DNA from: Selaginella moellendorffii
Lineage: Eukaryota; Streptophyta; Lycopodiopsida; Selaginellales; Selaginellaceae
Length of the DNA: 64,000 bases
Reading direction: 5' to 3'
NCBI RefSeq assembly: GCF_000143415.4
Contig: NW_003314262.1
Location: 1,105,960 to 1,169,959, forward strand
Shown here: positions 21,715 through 35,300 of the stretch, piece by piece
Layout: each line of letters begins with the position of its first letter
How positions within the stretch are numbered: the stretch's first letter is position 1
Notes under the pieces: generated by a model
The model's input: the letters and a program-made list of their open reading frames with translations, nothing else
Told to the model about the DNA's origin: nothing
Database searches by the model: none
Position numbers and translations under genes: made by a program

Positions 21715-23215
21715 TTACTTCCTCCGTCTACGTTGAATCGCCCGCTGTTCCTCAAGCTCCCATGCTCTCCGTGCAGCCTCGTAGCAGACGAAGGAGATAC
21801 CAGCGGCTGGAACCAGCTTCAGCCAGGTGGTCCCAAGTCCTCTGTATAAAGCAAGGAACCCCTCCTCGGCGTAGATCTGCCTTACAACGTCCAGCGTACT
21901 GTTCCTCGCCACAAGTGCAACAGAACCCAGCTGCATTTGTCTCCGCGCCACCTTTGGCAAAATAGCGTTTGGTCTCAGGGAAGAAAGAAATCTTTTTACC
22001 TCCAGAGGGTAAGTAACGGCGCTGGAAGCCGCAGCAGCAACAGCACCAAATAGAAGTGTTAAACCCGTCGGGACGTGCCTTTTTCCGGTTGCACGGTGAT
22101 AAGCACTCCGGAGCCCGTCGTAGACGAAGTAGTTTGTGGCAGCATAGGGGAACACTCCAAGAATGCTAGGCGTAAGACCGGCGTAGAGAGCAGAAAAGCC
22201 CTAGCGAGAGAATCGAGTTGGATCACAAGCAAAAGCAGCAGCGAAGGAAGTAGGTACCTCCTCATTCACCACCGTCATGATAGACTGAAGTGCACCGGTG
22301 TACTTGTGGGGCTGCAGGAGGATCCGAAACGAGGGTGAGCCACTGACAGAGAAGGGCAGACCCGCACAGAAAAGGTGACCATGCCTGCAGCGAAATGCGG
22401 GTCCTGATCAGCTCCAGCGGGTACGTGGCCAGGGTGCCAGCCATCCCCGCAGCACCGCCAGCAACCGGAGCAGCCACCCCGCAGAATGGGTTGCCTTGGC
22501 TGCTCAACATCTTTTTAACAACCTCAAACGTGCAAAGCTCAATGGCCTTGCAGGGCGCCACCCTTATACAGTTGACCCCGTTTCCTGTAGGGGAGTTAGC
22601 TCTGGAGGGCCGTGTGTGCTTGTGCTTACCTCGAAAAAGGCCCAGCCAGCCGTCTCTCTCCCAGATCTCGCAGAAGATGTCGGTGGCACTCTTGTGGTAG
22701 CCATGCACGCCATGCGAAGTGATGAGATGTGTCTACGGAAAAAGAGCAGGCGTGAGAAGGATGCGACGCAACCAGAGGTGGAGAGTTTTAAACCCTACCT
22801 TGATAAGGTCCAGCGGAGCCACGGCCGTCCGGGACACAAGCCCAGCAAAACCCCCACACAGAAAGTTCTTGAGCTCTTCGTGCCTCTTCCCTGATGGGCC
22901 GGTTGGGGCGTCGGGCCTGGCTGGCTTCAGACCGGTAGCAGAGTCCTTGTTCAAGGACGAGACGTGCCCGTTTGCGAGCGCCTCGGATTCCAGGGGAAGC
23001 CACTTGAACACCAGCTTTGTGGCGTGGCCCTGGGGCCTAAACTCGGGCCACAAGCCAAAACTGTCGATCCCTTTCTCCTCCACCCGGATGGACGCAAACA
23101 CCTTGTCCACGAGGGCCGAGTTCATGGTGCATTCCAAGCACGCGCCTTGCTGCTGCCACACCTCCACCTTGATGCCTCTAAACTCGGCCGAGCCAGCCTT
23201 GAGCGACCGATCCAT
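21715..23215 (-). CDS. Brittle-1-like mitochondrial carrier family protein
   Basis: The gene has three Mito_carr repeats with signatures APLDLIK|THLI, ATYPLELIRTRIS and VTYPLE|VARRQMQ. The last appears only after removing intron 21952-21999. Other introns are 22733-22798, 22585-22629, one of about 80 nt after TRISLQAC, and one of about 57 nt before GFSALYAGLTPSILG. Conserved blocks NFLCGGFAGLVSRT, LFRGNGVNCIRVAPCKAIELCTF and ALYRGLGTTWLKLVPAAGISFVCYEAA fit the BT1 adenine-nucleotide transporter subgroup in plastid or mitochondrial inner membranes. The start is taken at MDRSLKAG; an upstream in-frame ATG at 23296 exists. The protein ends in basic RRRRK. The family is certain; substrate and organelle are inferred. 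Confidence 0.88.
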
Positions 23216-23678
23216 GCTGCCTTTTACAAGCTCCCCTGTGGCGGCGCTAGCGTGCGCAAGGCAAAACATTGCCTGGTGCAACCACCAAGCTCCCACCCAT
23301 GCTCACCGCTGCCTCGCGCAGCGCCTAGGGCGAGGCGAGACCACAAAATAAACTGATTTGTCCACGTCATGCGACCACGTGGCAGTAGCATCGGAGTTTA
23401 AAACTTTGGGGGGAGGACGTGAATTTGACAGAATCTATCTACTTGCTTGCTAATAGAAATTCTACGTGTCCCAATCACCAGTGAAGCCTTCGGAAAGCCG
23501 TTAGATGTGCTAGATTCGGTTCAAATTCCACCGTAGGATGCTGTTCTCGTTTTCTTAGGGCTCTTTGATTTTTTTATTTGGCTTTGGAGGGAAAAGAAAA
23601 GCCCCAAGGCTCCCTCGCCTAGGCTAGGGTTTGTGGCAGAGCAGGGAGGGAATGTGGCAGCAGATTCAAGCTTGAGGA
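23216..23678. promoter_or_regulatory. Shared upstream region of carrier (-) and kinesin (+)
   Basis: About 460 bp separate the two divergent start codons, so promoters and 5' leaders of both must lie here. It includes a TTAGATGTGC...TTCGG stretch and a TTTTTTATTTGG tract, but no element can be assigned with confidence. Confidence 0.5.
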
Positions 23679-26600
23679 ATGCCGAGGCTGTCGCCACTGC
23701 GGATTTTTGGGAGCTTGCCCGGTGGCAGCAAAGGGGGGCAATGCGCCGAGTCTGCGGAGAACGAGAGCGCTGGTCGTGTTCCCTTCGGTGAGATCTCTGG
23801 ATTCGATTCGTCTACTCCTTGCAACAGGGCACACACAGCCTCCAATCCGCTTTCGGAGAAGGAGAAGAATGTGGCTTCCGATGGCGTTGCGGACAGGCGT
23901 GCCTTCAATCCCACGCTCAAGCTCAAGTGGATCCAGCAGCAGGCGATCGTCAAGAAGCAGCAGCTCCAGCCCCGTGACGACGATGCGCGATCTGACACCA
24001 GCGAGCAGCAGCAGCAGCAGCCGTTTGGTACCCCGTCCTCGCGCGGCCCCCGCCACCAGCCTTACAGCAGCGTCCAGGCGGCGAGCAAGCACGGCGGAGG
24101 AAGCCAGTTCAGCACCCCTCGGGCTTGCAAGATCGACAACAAGTATGTGACCATGCATTCCGAGCCCGGGAGTAACTCTGGCCATGCCGGGACTGGGACG
24201 CCCAAGAAGAGCGTGTCCAGGACGCTCAAGTATAACCAGGACGCGGGGCTGCGTGCTGCCGGAGCAGTGCCGGGGCCGGTAGTAAAGTCTCTGGGATTCT
24301 GTCAGGGACAGCACGGGGAAGTTTTGGCACCGGCACACTTTGAGCTCGAGGAGGACGTCTCCTTTTGGCAAGACCATAATGTTCAGGTATGCTCGTGAGA
24401 GTCCACACACGCTCTGCATCTTACTGTTTTATCTCTGGCCAGGTGCTCATCCGTATAAGGCCTCCCAGCCCGCTAGAGGTTTCGCTTCAAGGCCCCGGCA
24501 GATGTCTGCGTCAGGATACTGCTCACAGCCTTACGTGGATCGGGCACCCCGAATCAAGGTTTACCTTCGACCATGTGGCCTGTGAAAGCGTCAACCAGGT
24601 TTGCTGGCGTTTCTGCTACTGACTGATGGTGGCTCTGGACTGCACCAACTTTTTCAGGAGAAGCTGTTCAGAGTCGCGGGGCTGCCAATGGTGGACAACT
24701 GTATCTCCGGATATAACAACTGCATGTTTGCCTATGGTCAGGTGAGTGGTTCTGTAGCCCTCGGTCTCATGGACGGTGTAATCATGTGAGCGGCATGCCT
24801 TGGCAGACGGGGAGTGGGAAGACCCATACAATGCTTGGCGATATTGATCAGGAGCAAAGCGAGGAAAGAGGAATGATACCCCGGGTTTTTGAATACCTCT
24901 TTGTAAAGATCCAACTGGTATGTACTCGTCCTTGGAAACTGCCCGTGCTGATTGCTGTCCAGGAAGGGGAAGCTCGCAGATCTCAAGGCCTTGAGTTCGC
25001 ATGTAAATGCTCGTTTCTGGAAATTTACAATGAGCAAGTTTCTGATCTTCTCGAGCCGTCCACCACCAACCTGCAAGTGAGGAGTGCCTTTCTGCTTCTT
25101 CATGTCTTACGCTCTTGCTTTCAGTTGAGGGAGGATGTCAAGAAAGGCGTTTATGTTGAGAACCTCAAGGAAGTAGAAGTCAACAGTGTTGGAGATGTTA
25201 TGAAGCTGCTTAATCAGGTACTGTTTACTGGGTCTTTGGTTGTTATCAATGGCGGATGCTATACAGGGCTCTGCAAACAGAAGAGTGGCGGCTACAAACA
25301 TGAATAGAGAGAGCAGCCGTTCTCACAGCGTTTTCACCTGTGTAGTGGAAAGCAAGGTTTGGAGTCGGTTCAAGATTGCAGCACATAAGTATCAAAACAT
25401 TTGCAGTGGGAGTCGGATGATTCCGTCATCAACACACGTTTTGGACGATTAAATCTGGTCGACTTAGCAGGGTCTGAAAGGTGGTATTATTTTTTTTCTT
25501 TAGAAAACATATCCTATTTCTCCTTAGACAGAAGAGTTCGGGAGCGGAAGGCGATAGGCTCAAGGAGGCTGCTAACATTAACAAGTCCCTCTCTACACTT
25601 GGGTGTGTTGATACTGGATTGCACTTATAACCTCACATGTCCTGTTCGCAGGCTTGTCATCATGGTCCTTGTTGACGCTGCTAACGGCAAGCCGCGGCAC
25701 ATACCGTACCGCGACTCTAAACTTACATTCCTCTTACAAGTAAGGATTCTAGTTGCGTGCATGCAACAATCAACCCGTTTTGCAGGATTCACTGGGTGGG
25801 AACTCGAAAACAATGATTATAGCAACTGTGAGCCCTTCTAACAGGTATAGTTGAAGGGTTTTACGAGTGTTGAGTATTGGTTTTTTCAGCTGCTCTTTGG
25901 AGACTTTGAGCACTCTAAAGTTCGCCCAACGCGCCAAGTTTATCCGTAACAACGTAAGCTATCGATGAAGAATCTTTTTGGTTTAATCGTTTTTGCTGAA
26001 CAAATATTCTTGTGGTAGGCTATCATTAATGAGGACAGCTATGGGGACGTTGTTTCCCTGCGTCAACAGATCCAACAGTTGAAGGTAACCTGAAGGTGGT
26101 TTGACAAATAACATGTCTTGTGTTGCAGGATGAAGTGAACTATCTTCGGAGTCAGGATTGTAGAAACAATGATCAGCCTGTGGAGCCATGTCTTTTACAC
26201 AGTCTGGTACTGGTTTGCCCTTTCCCCCGTTCTTTTTTTTTTTTTTTTTTGTTTGTTTGCATTCTACTATCTAGCCTTCTCTACAGGGTCAAGAAGTACT
26301 TGCTGCTTCTTTGAGAAGAGAGGCAGCGGCGGAATCAGTCATTAAGAACCTTGGGGTGGAGATCAGTCACCTTAAACGACTGGTATAATTTAACCGCTTC
26401 ATGACATCGTGCCTAATGTTCTGCATAGGTGAGGCAAAGGGAGGAAGATACACAACGCGTGAAGATGCTTTTGCGATTTAGAGAGGACAAAATCAGAAGG
26501 CTAGAAGCTGCGGAGGATGGACCCACTGCTGGAGGCTCTTTTTGTTTGGAAGACAGGGAAGCTTTGGTAGAGGAAGTAAAGGTCCTTGGCAGCAGAGTCG

Positions 26601-29600
26601 AACACAACCCTGAAGTTACACGATTTGCAATGGAAAACATACGCTTAATGGAAGAGCTGAAAAGGTTTGTTTTGAAGTCGTCATCTGATGTTATTTAATG
26701 TTGCCTTCAGGTTCCACGAATTTTATGACAACGGAGAAAGAGAAACCATGACTACTGAGTTGTCGAACCTTCGGGATCAGGTAGACTAATTTTTTCTCAG
26801 ATTTAACGTTTGTTGTTTTTGTTTTTACGTTTTTTAAAGCTTATGGAGGTTTTGGAAGCAAATGCGATTTTGAAGGTGCTTCTGTTTGCGCTCTTGTACT
26901 TAATTCTAGTTTTTTCAAACCTTTGCAGGAGGAATGTGGTATTCAGAGCCATTCACGGCTTTTAGAAGAGGTTGAGAATTTCCGCTCTGAGGTTCGGAAG
27001 CTTAGCCAAGCTCTTAGTTCTTATTTTTAAATGTTGTGTCTAGGCGAACGTTATGGAGGAGCATAAGCAGAAATCAGAATCCTTACAACGGGAAAACGGA
27101 GAGCTCATTAGGTATTCTATAGTTGTCTTGATTGAACCCTGTATCTGTTCCCGGGAAATAGGGAGTTGCAGAGTAGAACCAGCGAAATGGAGTTTTACAA
27201 ACGGGAGCTGGACGCGGTACGGTTTTACGTTTTCTTTTGCTTTACTGTTTCCTGATAATCTTCAATTGAACTCTTTTGGCAGTATAAGGAGAGAAAGGCC
27301 TGTGATATAGAATCCAATGCACGCTTAGAGCTGCAGTTAAAAGAGGCAATGAGGGAGAAGCAAGCTCTAGAAGCCAGTCTCGAGGTTTGTTCTGAACTTC
27401 TCAGCTCACTGAGGTGGCAATGTTGTCTGGTGCAGGAAGCAGATGAGTTACGTGAGCAGATGGAAAGCCAGCAGTTAGTGTTAATCAACGAGCTTGAAGC
27501 TGCTCTCTTGAAACAACAAAAATACGAAAGTGACGACAGTACAGCCGTGTTAAGGAGCCAGGTGCAGTTGCTACAGCTTGAACTGAGAAGGAAAGAAGAA
27601 ATCCGCTGCTTAGAGAAGACTGTGGGCTTCGATGAGGCAGAAAAATCTAAGACCGAACAGGAGGTACTGAAGATTAGGGAAGAACTTGACGAGGCACAGG
27701 AGTTGAACAGGCTTTTCTTCAGAGAAAAAATACACAGGCTGGCTATAGAAAAACAGATGGATGTCAGGCGTGCAGAAGTTGAAGCTGAGACGGCAGATAC
27801 TATTTCTAATCTGCATAGGGACCTTCTTATGGCAAATGATAAGTTCGCACTATCTAGTAACCACGAAAAACTCTCATCTGACGAGGTCGAAAGCTTGCAG
27901 CTTGAAAATGCACGGCTAGCAAATTACTGCAACGAACTGAGGCTGGGCAAAGAACAAGAGCTTTGCAAGCTCTGGCAACAGACTACAAGAAGACTAGCCG
28001 ATTATCTATCTGAAGGTGACGCGACACTTGATGCTGCAGCAACGGAAATGGAACGGATTTTTCAGACTTCCTTGCCGGATTGTCCACCAAGCCATTTTGC
28101 TGCGGAGAAGCAAAAGGTTATTCAGGCTTTACAGTTAAAGCTACACCAGGCTTTTGAGTTTGTCAAAGATGCAGAGCAAAAGATGGAGGCTTTAACTGAC
28201 GCGACCTCAAATATGTCGAAAATGCAAGAGACACAGAGAGAGGAGGTGTTGACGACAAGGATTACTGCAGAAGAAGCCATATGCAGAGCAGACTGCCTTG
28301 AAGGGAACATGAGAAAGCTCAACAAATTTCTGGAGGTCGCCTTTATAGTGATTAACAACCTTGCCGAGGCACAGGAACAACAACGGGAACTAGAACGAAC
28401 TGAAGACGCGGGTTTAATATGCTCACTAAGGAGGAGTCTGCTACTATCCGAGAAAAGAGGACACGCCGCTCTTTTAGTTGTAAAGCATTGCGTTGGCGTG
28501 GAGGAGCAGCTGAGATCAAAGATTTGCGACGGTGCAAGTATTATTTCGGAACAGCAAACAGCTATAGCTATTCTTCAGGAGAAGAATGACACCCATATCC
28601 GTGTTTTAGAACAGACTCGAACCGAGCTACAAGAACACTCGACTAGACTACATGAGGCTGAAGAGCTTTGGTGCGCCGAAAAGGAACGGCTGTTGACGGA
28701 TGTGAAAGTGTTAACGTCTCAGACCGATTATCTCGCGAAAGACTGTAGTTACTCGAGTTCAACACTACTCAAGCAGATGGTCAGTTTCGAGCAGCAGGTG
28801 CACGATTCCAAGTTACTGGTCGACGACGCGTTTCGATCTATCTCCCATGAAGGATTGTCAACACTGCATGCGGTTAAGATCGACATATCAGAGGCCCGAA
28901 ACTTCGTTAACGCACTCAGGGAGGACAGTGACGCGAATGTTTTAAAAGGCTACAAGGAGGTCGTTGCGACAAGGCTTGCGTTGGAAAAGGCCCGAGCGAC
29001 ACATGCTTCTGACATGTCCAAGGCGAATCTGGAGTTGGACATGCTCCGAGAATCAGCTGAAGTTGAAAAGCTGCGATTGCAAATGGCAATAGCTAATGCT
29101 CAAGAGAAGCTTTCGTCGTTGCAGTTCAAAGTTGGCGAGCAATCTTTGGAACTTCAGAAAGCTCAGCACAAGTGCGAGGCTTACGAGAAAGACTGTATGG
29201 TGGCTGTATCAGAAATGCATGAGCTGGACATAAAGGTTCAGGAGCTGGATGACCACATCGCGCGGCTTGAAGCAGAAAACGGGGCGTTGAAGGGCAGGGT
29301 CGCCTCGTTGCTGGAAGATATCGAAAGGAAAAATGCTGCGTGCAAGGAGCTAGAGATTTCTGTTCAGGAGCTCGTTGAGGAGGCAAGGAAGAAACAAGAT
29401 GACACTTTACAGCTTCGGCAAGAGATGCATTCCAAGGGTGACAACATTCTCCGGTTGGAAACGGTGGTTCGTAATGCCCATGAGGAGCTTTCACGATCGA
29501 ACCATGAAGTGGCTGCGACAACAAAGGAGTTACAATCTTTGAAGGACGCGACACTGGCAGAGAAGTCCACATTGAAGTCTAGTATTCAAGAATTGGAATA

Positions 29601-32330
29601 TAAGATGGTGGACTTGAATCTTATAAAATCGAAACTTGAGGAAAAGAACAACGTCCTCGAGCAGCAGGTTGCGGTGCTAGAGCGGAACTCCAGAGCGTCA
29701 CATTCGGATTACGAAAGTAAAATTTCGAACGAGATCGAAAAGAAAGAGTCTATTATCAAGGGCTTGGAATTTGACATGGGTTTACTTCAGGAGTCATTCG
29801 CTGACATGGCTGAGACAAAAGCTGACGTTCTGGAAACCAATGCGAAGCTACAGCATGAATTGTCCTTGAGGTTGAACGATCTTTCAGAAGCACAAGGGCT
29901 TCTTGCAAGTGCGCGCGGGGAGCTCTCGGAAAAATTGAGTAGTCTGCGCTGCCTGGAAGGCGAGGCTGATACGCTGAGAGATCTTAAGGCGACTTTGGCA
30001 TCAGAAAACAACGCTCTCGTTAAGAAAATTGAAGAACTCGTGTTTGAAAAGAACAACGTTCAAGACGAGTTGGAAGAAAAGTCGCATTTAGTTGAGAGTT
30101 TGGATCTAGAGCTTTTGGAGCTGAGCTCCTTGGTGGAACAGAAGGTGGCAGAGGCTGTTAGTTCTGTACAGGAGGAGCTGAATGCTGTACTTCAGGAGCG
30201 GGACAGGCTAAGTGCGGACCTGTTGGTTGTTACCGAGCAGCTTGACATGGCCCAGTCACTCGCTGACGAAAGAGAAATCGTGGCAGTCGAGGCTCGNNNN
30301 NNNNNNNNNNNNNNNNNNNNNNNNNNNNNNNNNNNNNNNNNNNNNNNNNNNNNNNNNNNNNNNNNNNNNNNNNNNNNNNNNNNNNNNNNNNNNNNNNNNN
30401 NNNNNNNNNNNNNNNNNNNNNNNNNNNNNNNNNNNNNNNNNNNNNNNNNNNNNNNNNAGGTGGGTGAATATATGATGTTTGGGTGTTACTATATTCTGTT
30501 GATCAGGTTGGGATAATAAAACGTGAAGCACAAATGCAGCGGTTGATGAGAGAAGATTTAGAAACTGAAGTGCAATCCCTACGACATGAGATCACTCTGA
30601 GAACCGGGATGATTGCAGCGTACGACATTTGTTTGCATTTTAAACGTGACATGTTACTGTAACAACTTCATTGTTACAGGAAGAAAACAGACGAAGAAGC
30701 AATCCTGAAGCTAAAGGAAGAAATTGCCAAGCTTTCTGAAGATTGTTTCGAGAAAGAGTCACAGGTAAAGGAATTCTTGATCTCACGTCGTAACATCTTT
30801 TATCTACAGATCCAGGCGTACAACAAGCATATTTCAGATCTAACGACTGCCTCCACCAGACAAGCATCCCACTATCAACAAAAGGTACGTCAACCCCCGT
30901 GCTCTCTATAGCTGGCTCTAATCGGTAACGGGACATGTTAGATCAACGAGCTGGAAACGTTTTTGGATCAGGCAAAAGCGACGAAAACAAAGGGGTCGAG
31001 CTCACCATTCAAGTGCATAGGGAAAGGTCTTTCGCAGCAGATGAACTCAGAGTTCGACGAAGAGCTATCTGCAGCAAGGCACCGTATCAGCGAACTTGAA
31101 ACTATCGCTGCCGGCCGACAAAGAGAGGTGTTTATGCATCATTTTTGTTTCTCTAAATGCGAGGCTTTTTTTTTGTCTTTGACAGGTGTACATGCTAAAC
31201 TCGAGGCTTGCAGAAGCGGAAAGTATGACACATGATGTCGTCAGAGACCTTCTTGGAGTTAAAATGGACATTACAAATTACGCTGTGAGTGGCGTTTTGG
31301 CATAGTGTGAGGTGCTTACCTACTTTTCAGTCGCTACTTGGCCAGGATCGTTTTCCAGATTCGTCAAACCATGAGGTAGGTGGTCTGTTTTTTTCTGTGC
31401 AATGTCAACTTTTATGTTTTGCTTCAGAACGTTCAACTCTTGCAAAAGCAACCTGAGGAGTATATTGAAGAACGGGATAGGTTGTATTCTATTTCTTTGT
31501 TCATTTGGATCCTGATATTTAGTCTGTTTACAGTTGTCTTGACGAAATAGACCACCGTCAGAATGAAGTTGCTGCCATTCGTGTAGCAGCTGAGAAGCTC
31601 CGGCTGCGAGAGCAAGCGCTAAACAGTGAGAACGAAAAACTGAAGGTACGTGAAACGTCATTTAATGGCAGGCAATGGTGTTTGGTACAGGGAGAACTTG
31701 ATGCATTCAAAAAGCACAAGTCTGGTTTAGAGAACGAGGTACGGAAGCTATCCGGACAACAGAACCTTCAGCAAAGAATTCATCATCATGCCAAGATCAA
31801 GGTTTAAATTCTTCAGAAGGGGTCGGTCTTATGTTGATATCGTGCAGGAGGAAAACAATCTGCTAAAAGCTAAAAACGATGAGCTTTCGACTAAGCTTCG
31901 AAACATGGAAATACGTTTGAGTCGCGTCCATGAGGAACTTGACCAACATCGTGACGCAAATGGGAAGCCACGATATGAGGTTGAGCAGCAACTTCGCAGC
32001 AAACTAAAGGTATCATCGTTTTCTTTATCCACATTGAAGTAACGATTTTCTGCTTTACAGGAGGCCGAAGATGATAATCTCCAAATGGCCGAAGAGTTAT
32101 CAAACATGTGCAAGAAGATCATGCAGGTAAAACGTCCCAGCTAATCCAGCTGGAGGTTCTGAAAATTTATCTGATAGGTTTCGGGCGCTTATCACACTGA
32201 GGGCCATGTGGATACTTCAGTGGCATGGCAGTCATTGGAGATGCTTCATCATCAGCTCGCTGATAACCAGAAGCAGGTGGCCGACCTCAAGCATATAATA
32301 GCTGACTACCGTAGAGTTGTAGACCGTTAA
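23679..32330 (+). CDS. KIN-12-type phragmoplast kinesin (POK-like)
   Basis: Exon 1 (23679-24386) encodes a 236-residue low-complexity N-terminal region. The motor follows over small exons: VLIRIRPPSP (24443), AYGQ|TGSGKTHTMLG (P-loop split by intron 24742-24806), CSFLEIYNEQVSDLLE, NRESSRSHSVFTC (switch I), LNLVDLAGSER (switch II), AANINKSLSTLG and IPYRDSKLTFLLQ. An N-terminal motor, this motif spelling and a very long coiled coil identify kinesin-12, which acts at the phragmoplast and division site. The coiled coil includes one exon of nearly 2.9 kb (27436 to the gap at 30297), then many small exons to the stop at 32330. Introns are mostly 50-70 nt. Total length is roughly 2000 residues, closer to POK1/POK2 than PAKRP1. 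The N gap hides a short stretch ending near a splice donor. Exact exon calls in 26-27 kb are uncertain. Confidence 0.85.
30297..30457. other. Assembly gap (161 N)
   Basis: The gap lies in the coiled-coil part of the kinesin-12 gene. Sequence resumes with AGGTGGGTG, an exon end plus donor, so the end of the long exon is missing. Confidence 0.99.
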
Positions 32331-35300
32331 CAGCCAATTGGGATCCTGCGCGAGGGCAATGGTTCGCCTAAGTCTCTGGTGCGCTACGTCTTGCGCGCTG
32401 CTATTGGTTATCTAGAAAATTCTTGAGCAATGAAAGTTGCGATTTTGATGAAGCTCTTGCTGCTCACAGGTAGCAGAACAACTGTACACTTTGTGCTAGA
32501 CACTACAGGAAATGTACTGGCTGGCTTTCTGCGAGTGTGGCCGAAGTCCCAAGAAGCGTTACAGATAAAGAACTTTTTTTTCCCAATGTTGGTTACTGTA
32601 CACTCGCAACCATTGCTGAGCGACTTGGTATCGATTCGTCAGACATTGTTGATACGCTCAGCTGAGGCGCCACCAGTGGGTCAGCGTTCTATATTTTGTA
32701 GAACTGCTTACTTCAACAAAAAGTCGGAAGTTTTGTTACGCGTGAGTCAAGCAAAGTCAAGCACTAAGAACTAGAATGGCTTTCACGAACTTGCAAATAA
32801 ATTGCTGAACACTTGAAAAGTTGAACACATGCAATTCAGGGCATTCAGTTTCAAGAGTTGAAAATTGCTTAGTAATCCCTCGTCCCTTTCGAATTGGTTT
32901 TTGTCCGGTAATTGAAATTACATGGCTAATCTAGAATCTATGATCACGACGAAGATACATAGGATCACAACGTAATTCATTTGACACAGCCATTAACAAG
33001 TATGTTCTGTATTGTAATGGCACAATCAAACTGAGTTTTCTAACAACGGATGAACGCTATATGGAGCATTATGTTCTTCTATATTAAAGTGTCACAATAT
33101 CATTTCCAGTAAACTCAATTGTATAAACAAAAGATAGAGCTTTTAGAAGTAGCCTTCGGACTCTTCTTTGGCAGCAGTCCGAGAAATCAGAAGGTTTTCA
33201 TTTCCATCTTGTGTAGCAAAGGTTCAGGAGAGTAAAAATTTAACCTCAAGCTGCATTCTTGAAAGCAATGAAGTTCCCTCACATTCCAGGCCTACATGCG
33301 ACTGCGTTTATACTTTCCACAGCTGGACTTCCATGCGCTTAACACAGCGGCGATCCATCAAAGGCCACACTAACAGGATCTCATCCAAGCCATTAACCCA
33401 GCTTTTATAGGACATCTATCTATCTATCTCCAGTCAAGTGCTAGGCAAGCATATTTATGTTGTTGGTGCTATAAACCGCGCTGGCCATCTGGACGAGGTA
33501 TCTGCGTACCCCGCAAATCCCGACCACTTCAAATTATCTTGTAGTGCATAGCTCGTCCATGTCTCCTCTTTGCTTTTCTGTGATCTTCTACAGTGTCCTC
33601 TGCTATGATGGCTACGTGTCAGGGAACCATAACAAGTTCTGTCGCCATATATTTCATACGCTCCTTAGCATTTGATTGAAGAACTGAATGCAAAAATTCT
33701 CCTTATAAAGCATGTGAATATCTAAAACCAGAGCGTATTATAACGACTGTACCCGTCCGTGAAACTATACAGCTTATAATCTACCACCTCGTTAAGCACC
33801 GCATCAGTAAACGATCATTGAAATTTGTCTCAGCTTCTGACAATTCACACGCACCCGGAGCTTGCCATTTTCTTCATCCAATTCTGTCGTCTCAACTTTG
33901 TAAGCCAGCTTTGACGCTTGTTTCCGAACAGTCTTGGAGTACATTGGATACATTTACAGAGCACTGCTTCTAGATGTAGATGAAAACGGTGTTGAGCAAC
34001 CTGGATGTCAACTTTGCATAAGTCGAAACGCTTTCAAGAGCCCGAGATATCGTCCCTGAAATTTGAATAGCTGTCAGCTGAATAGCACACTTGTTCTCCA
34101 GTACAGATGCTCCAAAAAGCGGACAAGATGTGAAGCTAAATCCTGATCAACACTCTCGTTCAGTATACCAAAGGTGCTTTTTGTTGCGAATCTGGACCTT
34201 GTTGGTACACTAAGCGTATCTGGCACTCTACTGCCATGCCTCCGTACCAAAGGTATTCTAAGTGGTAATATTCATCCTGAATAACAACTTTGACGTCCCC
34301 GACCTTTCCCACCACGAGAGAGATACACCAACACCAACAGCTTACCGTGCCAGTAGATCCCAGTCTGAAATGGTAACCCGCAGCTCCAAATGTATCCCAC
34401 TATATCTCAAAGTTCCAGTACCGATACTTACATGGATCGTGGGCCTCCAATTCCTGATTATGGAGCGATGAGATCCAATCCATGGCCCAAAGTTGACGCC
34501 CCTGATCGCCTGCCCTGCTGATAACGGAACTACCATCCTGACGGCCAGAATCATGGCCATCACGACAGGGAAAAGAAAATCAAACTTTTATTTATCCTCT
34601 TCAGCACTGTAGCCTCACGCCCTTCAGCATCTTTAACTGTCAAAAGTGTTGGCTGCTAAAATCAAAAGTGCCCGTCCGTAGCCAATGCGTCCCAAGATCT
34701 GCTCTGAAGGCACCAGCAGCCGCTGTAGAAAATGCAAACTGCCTGCCACATTTAAAGTGAACTAATAGTCTTAAGATTTAGGGACTCTTTGATGCATAGA
34801 GTTCTGGTCTTTGTTCTAAGTTTTGGTCCTTTGTGGCGTTTTAAGTTTGTTCAAGTTAAGGAGAACGAAAAGTTTCTTACCAGCGGCCTCTCGTGATTCT
34901 CTGTCATCTCGTTTCTCACATGCTTTCACATTCTGACCATGCGTCCTTCTGCACATGTAAAACTTTTTGCGCTATGGCCTTGTTCTGCCAGGAAAGTCGT
35001 TGCTGATTAAGTTACAAAAGCTGGTTGTACACACCATAAAATGAAATGTATACCGAGTTTATATGGCATATAACATATTGCACCACATATATCGAAAAAA
35101 ATTCGTCTATACTTCAAGGAAACCTGTTAACGACGTTGGGAATGACACTTTTGAAGACTCACGGGAATGACACTTTTGCTATGTTCTACAACTGATCAAA
35201 GCAAACTTCAAAGCGATTAACGTACGAACAGATTTTCTTTTATTTTCCGATCTGCAATCAATGAGAGATTCTGTTGTGTCTGTTCTTCGACCTGATAAGG

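Noticed and set aside
22719-23356. Plus-strand open frames opposite the carrier gene
   Set aside because: They are antisense to an exon with clear mitochondrial carrier motifs.
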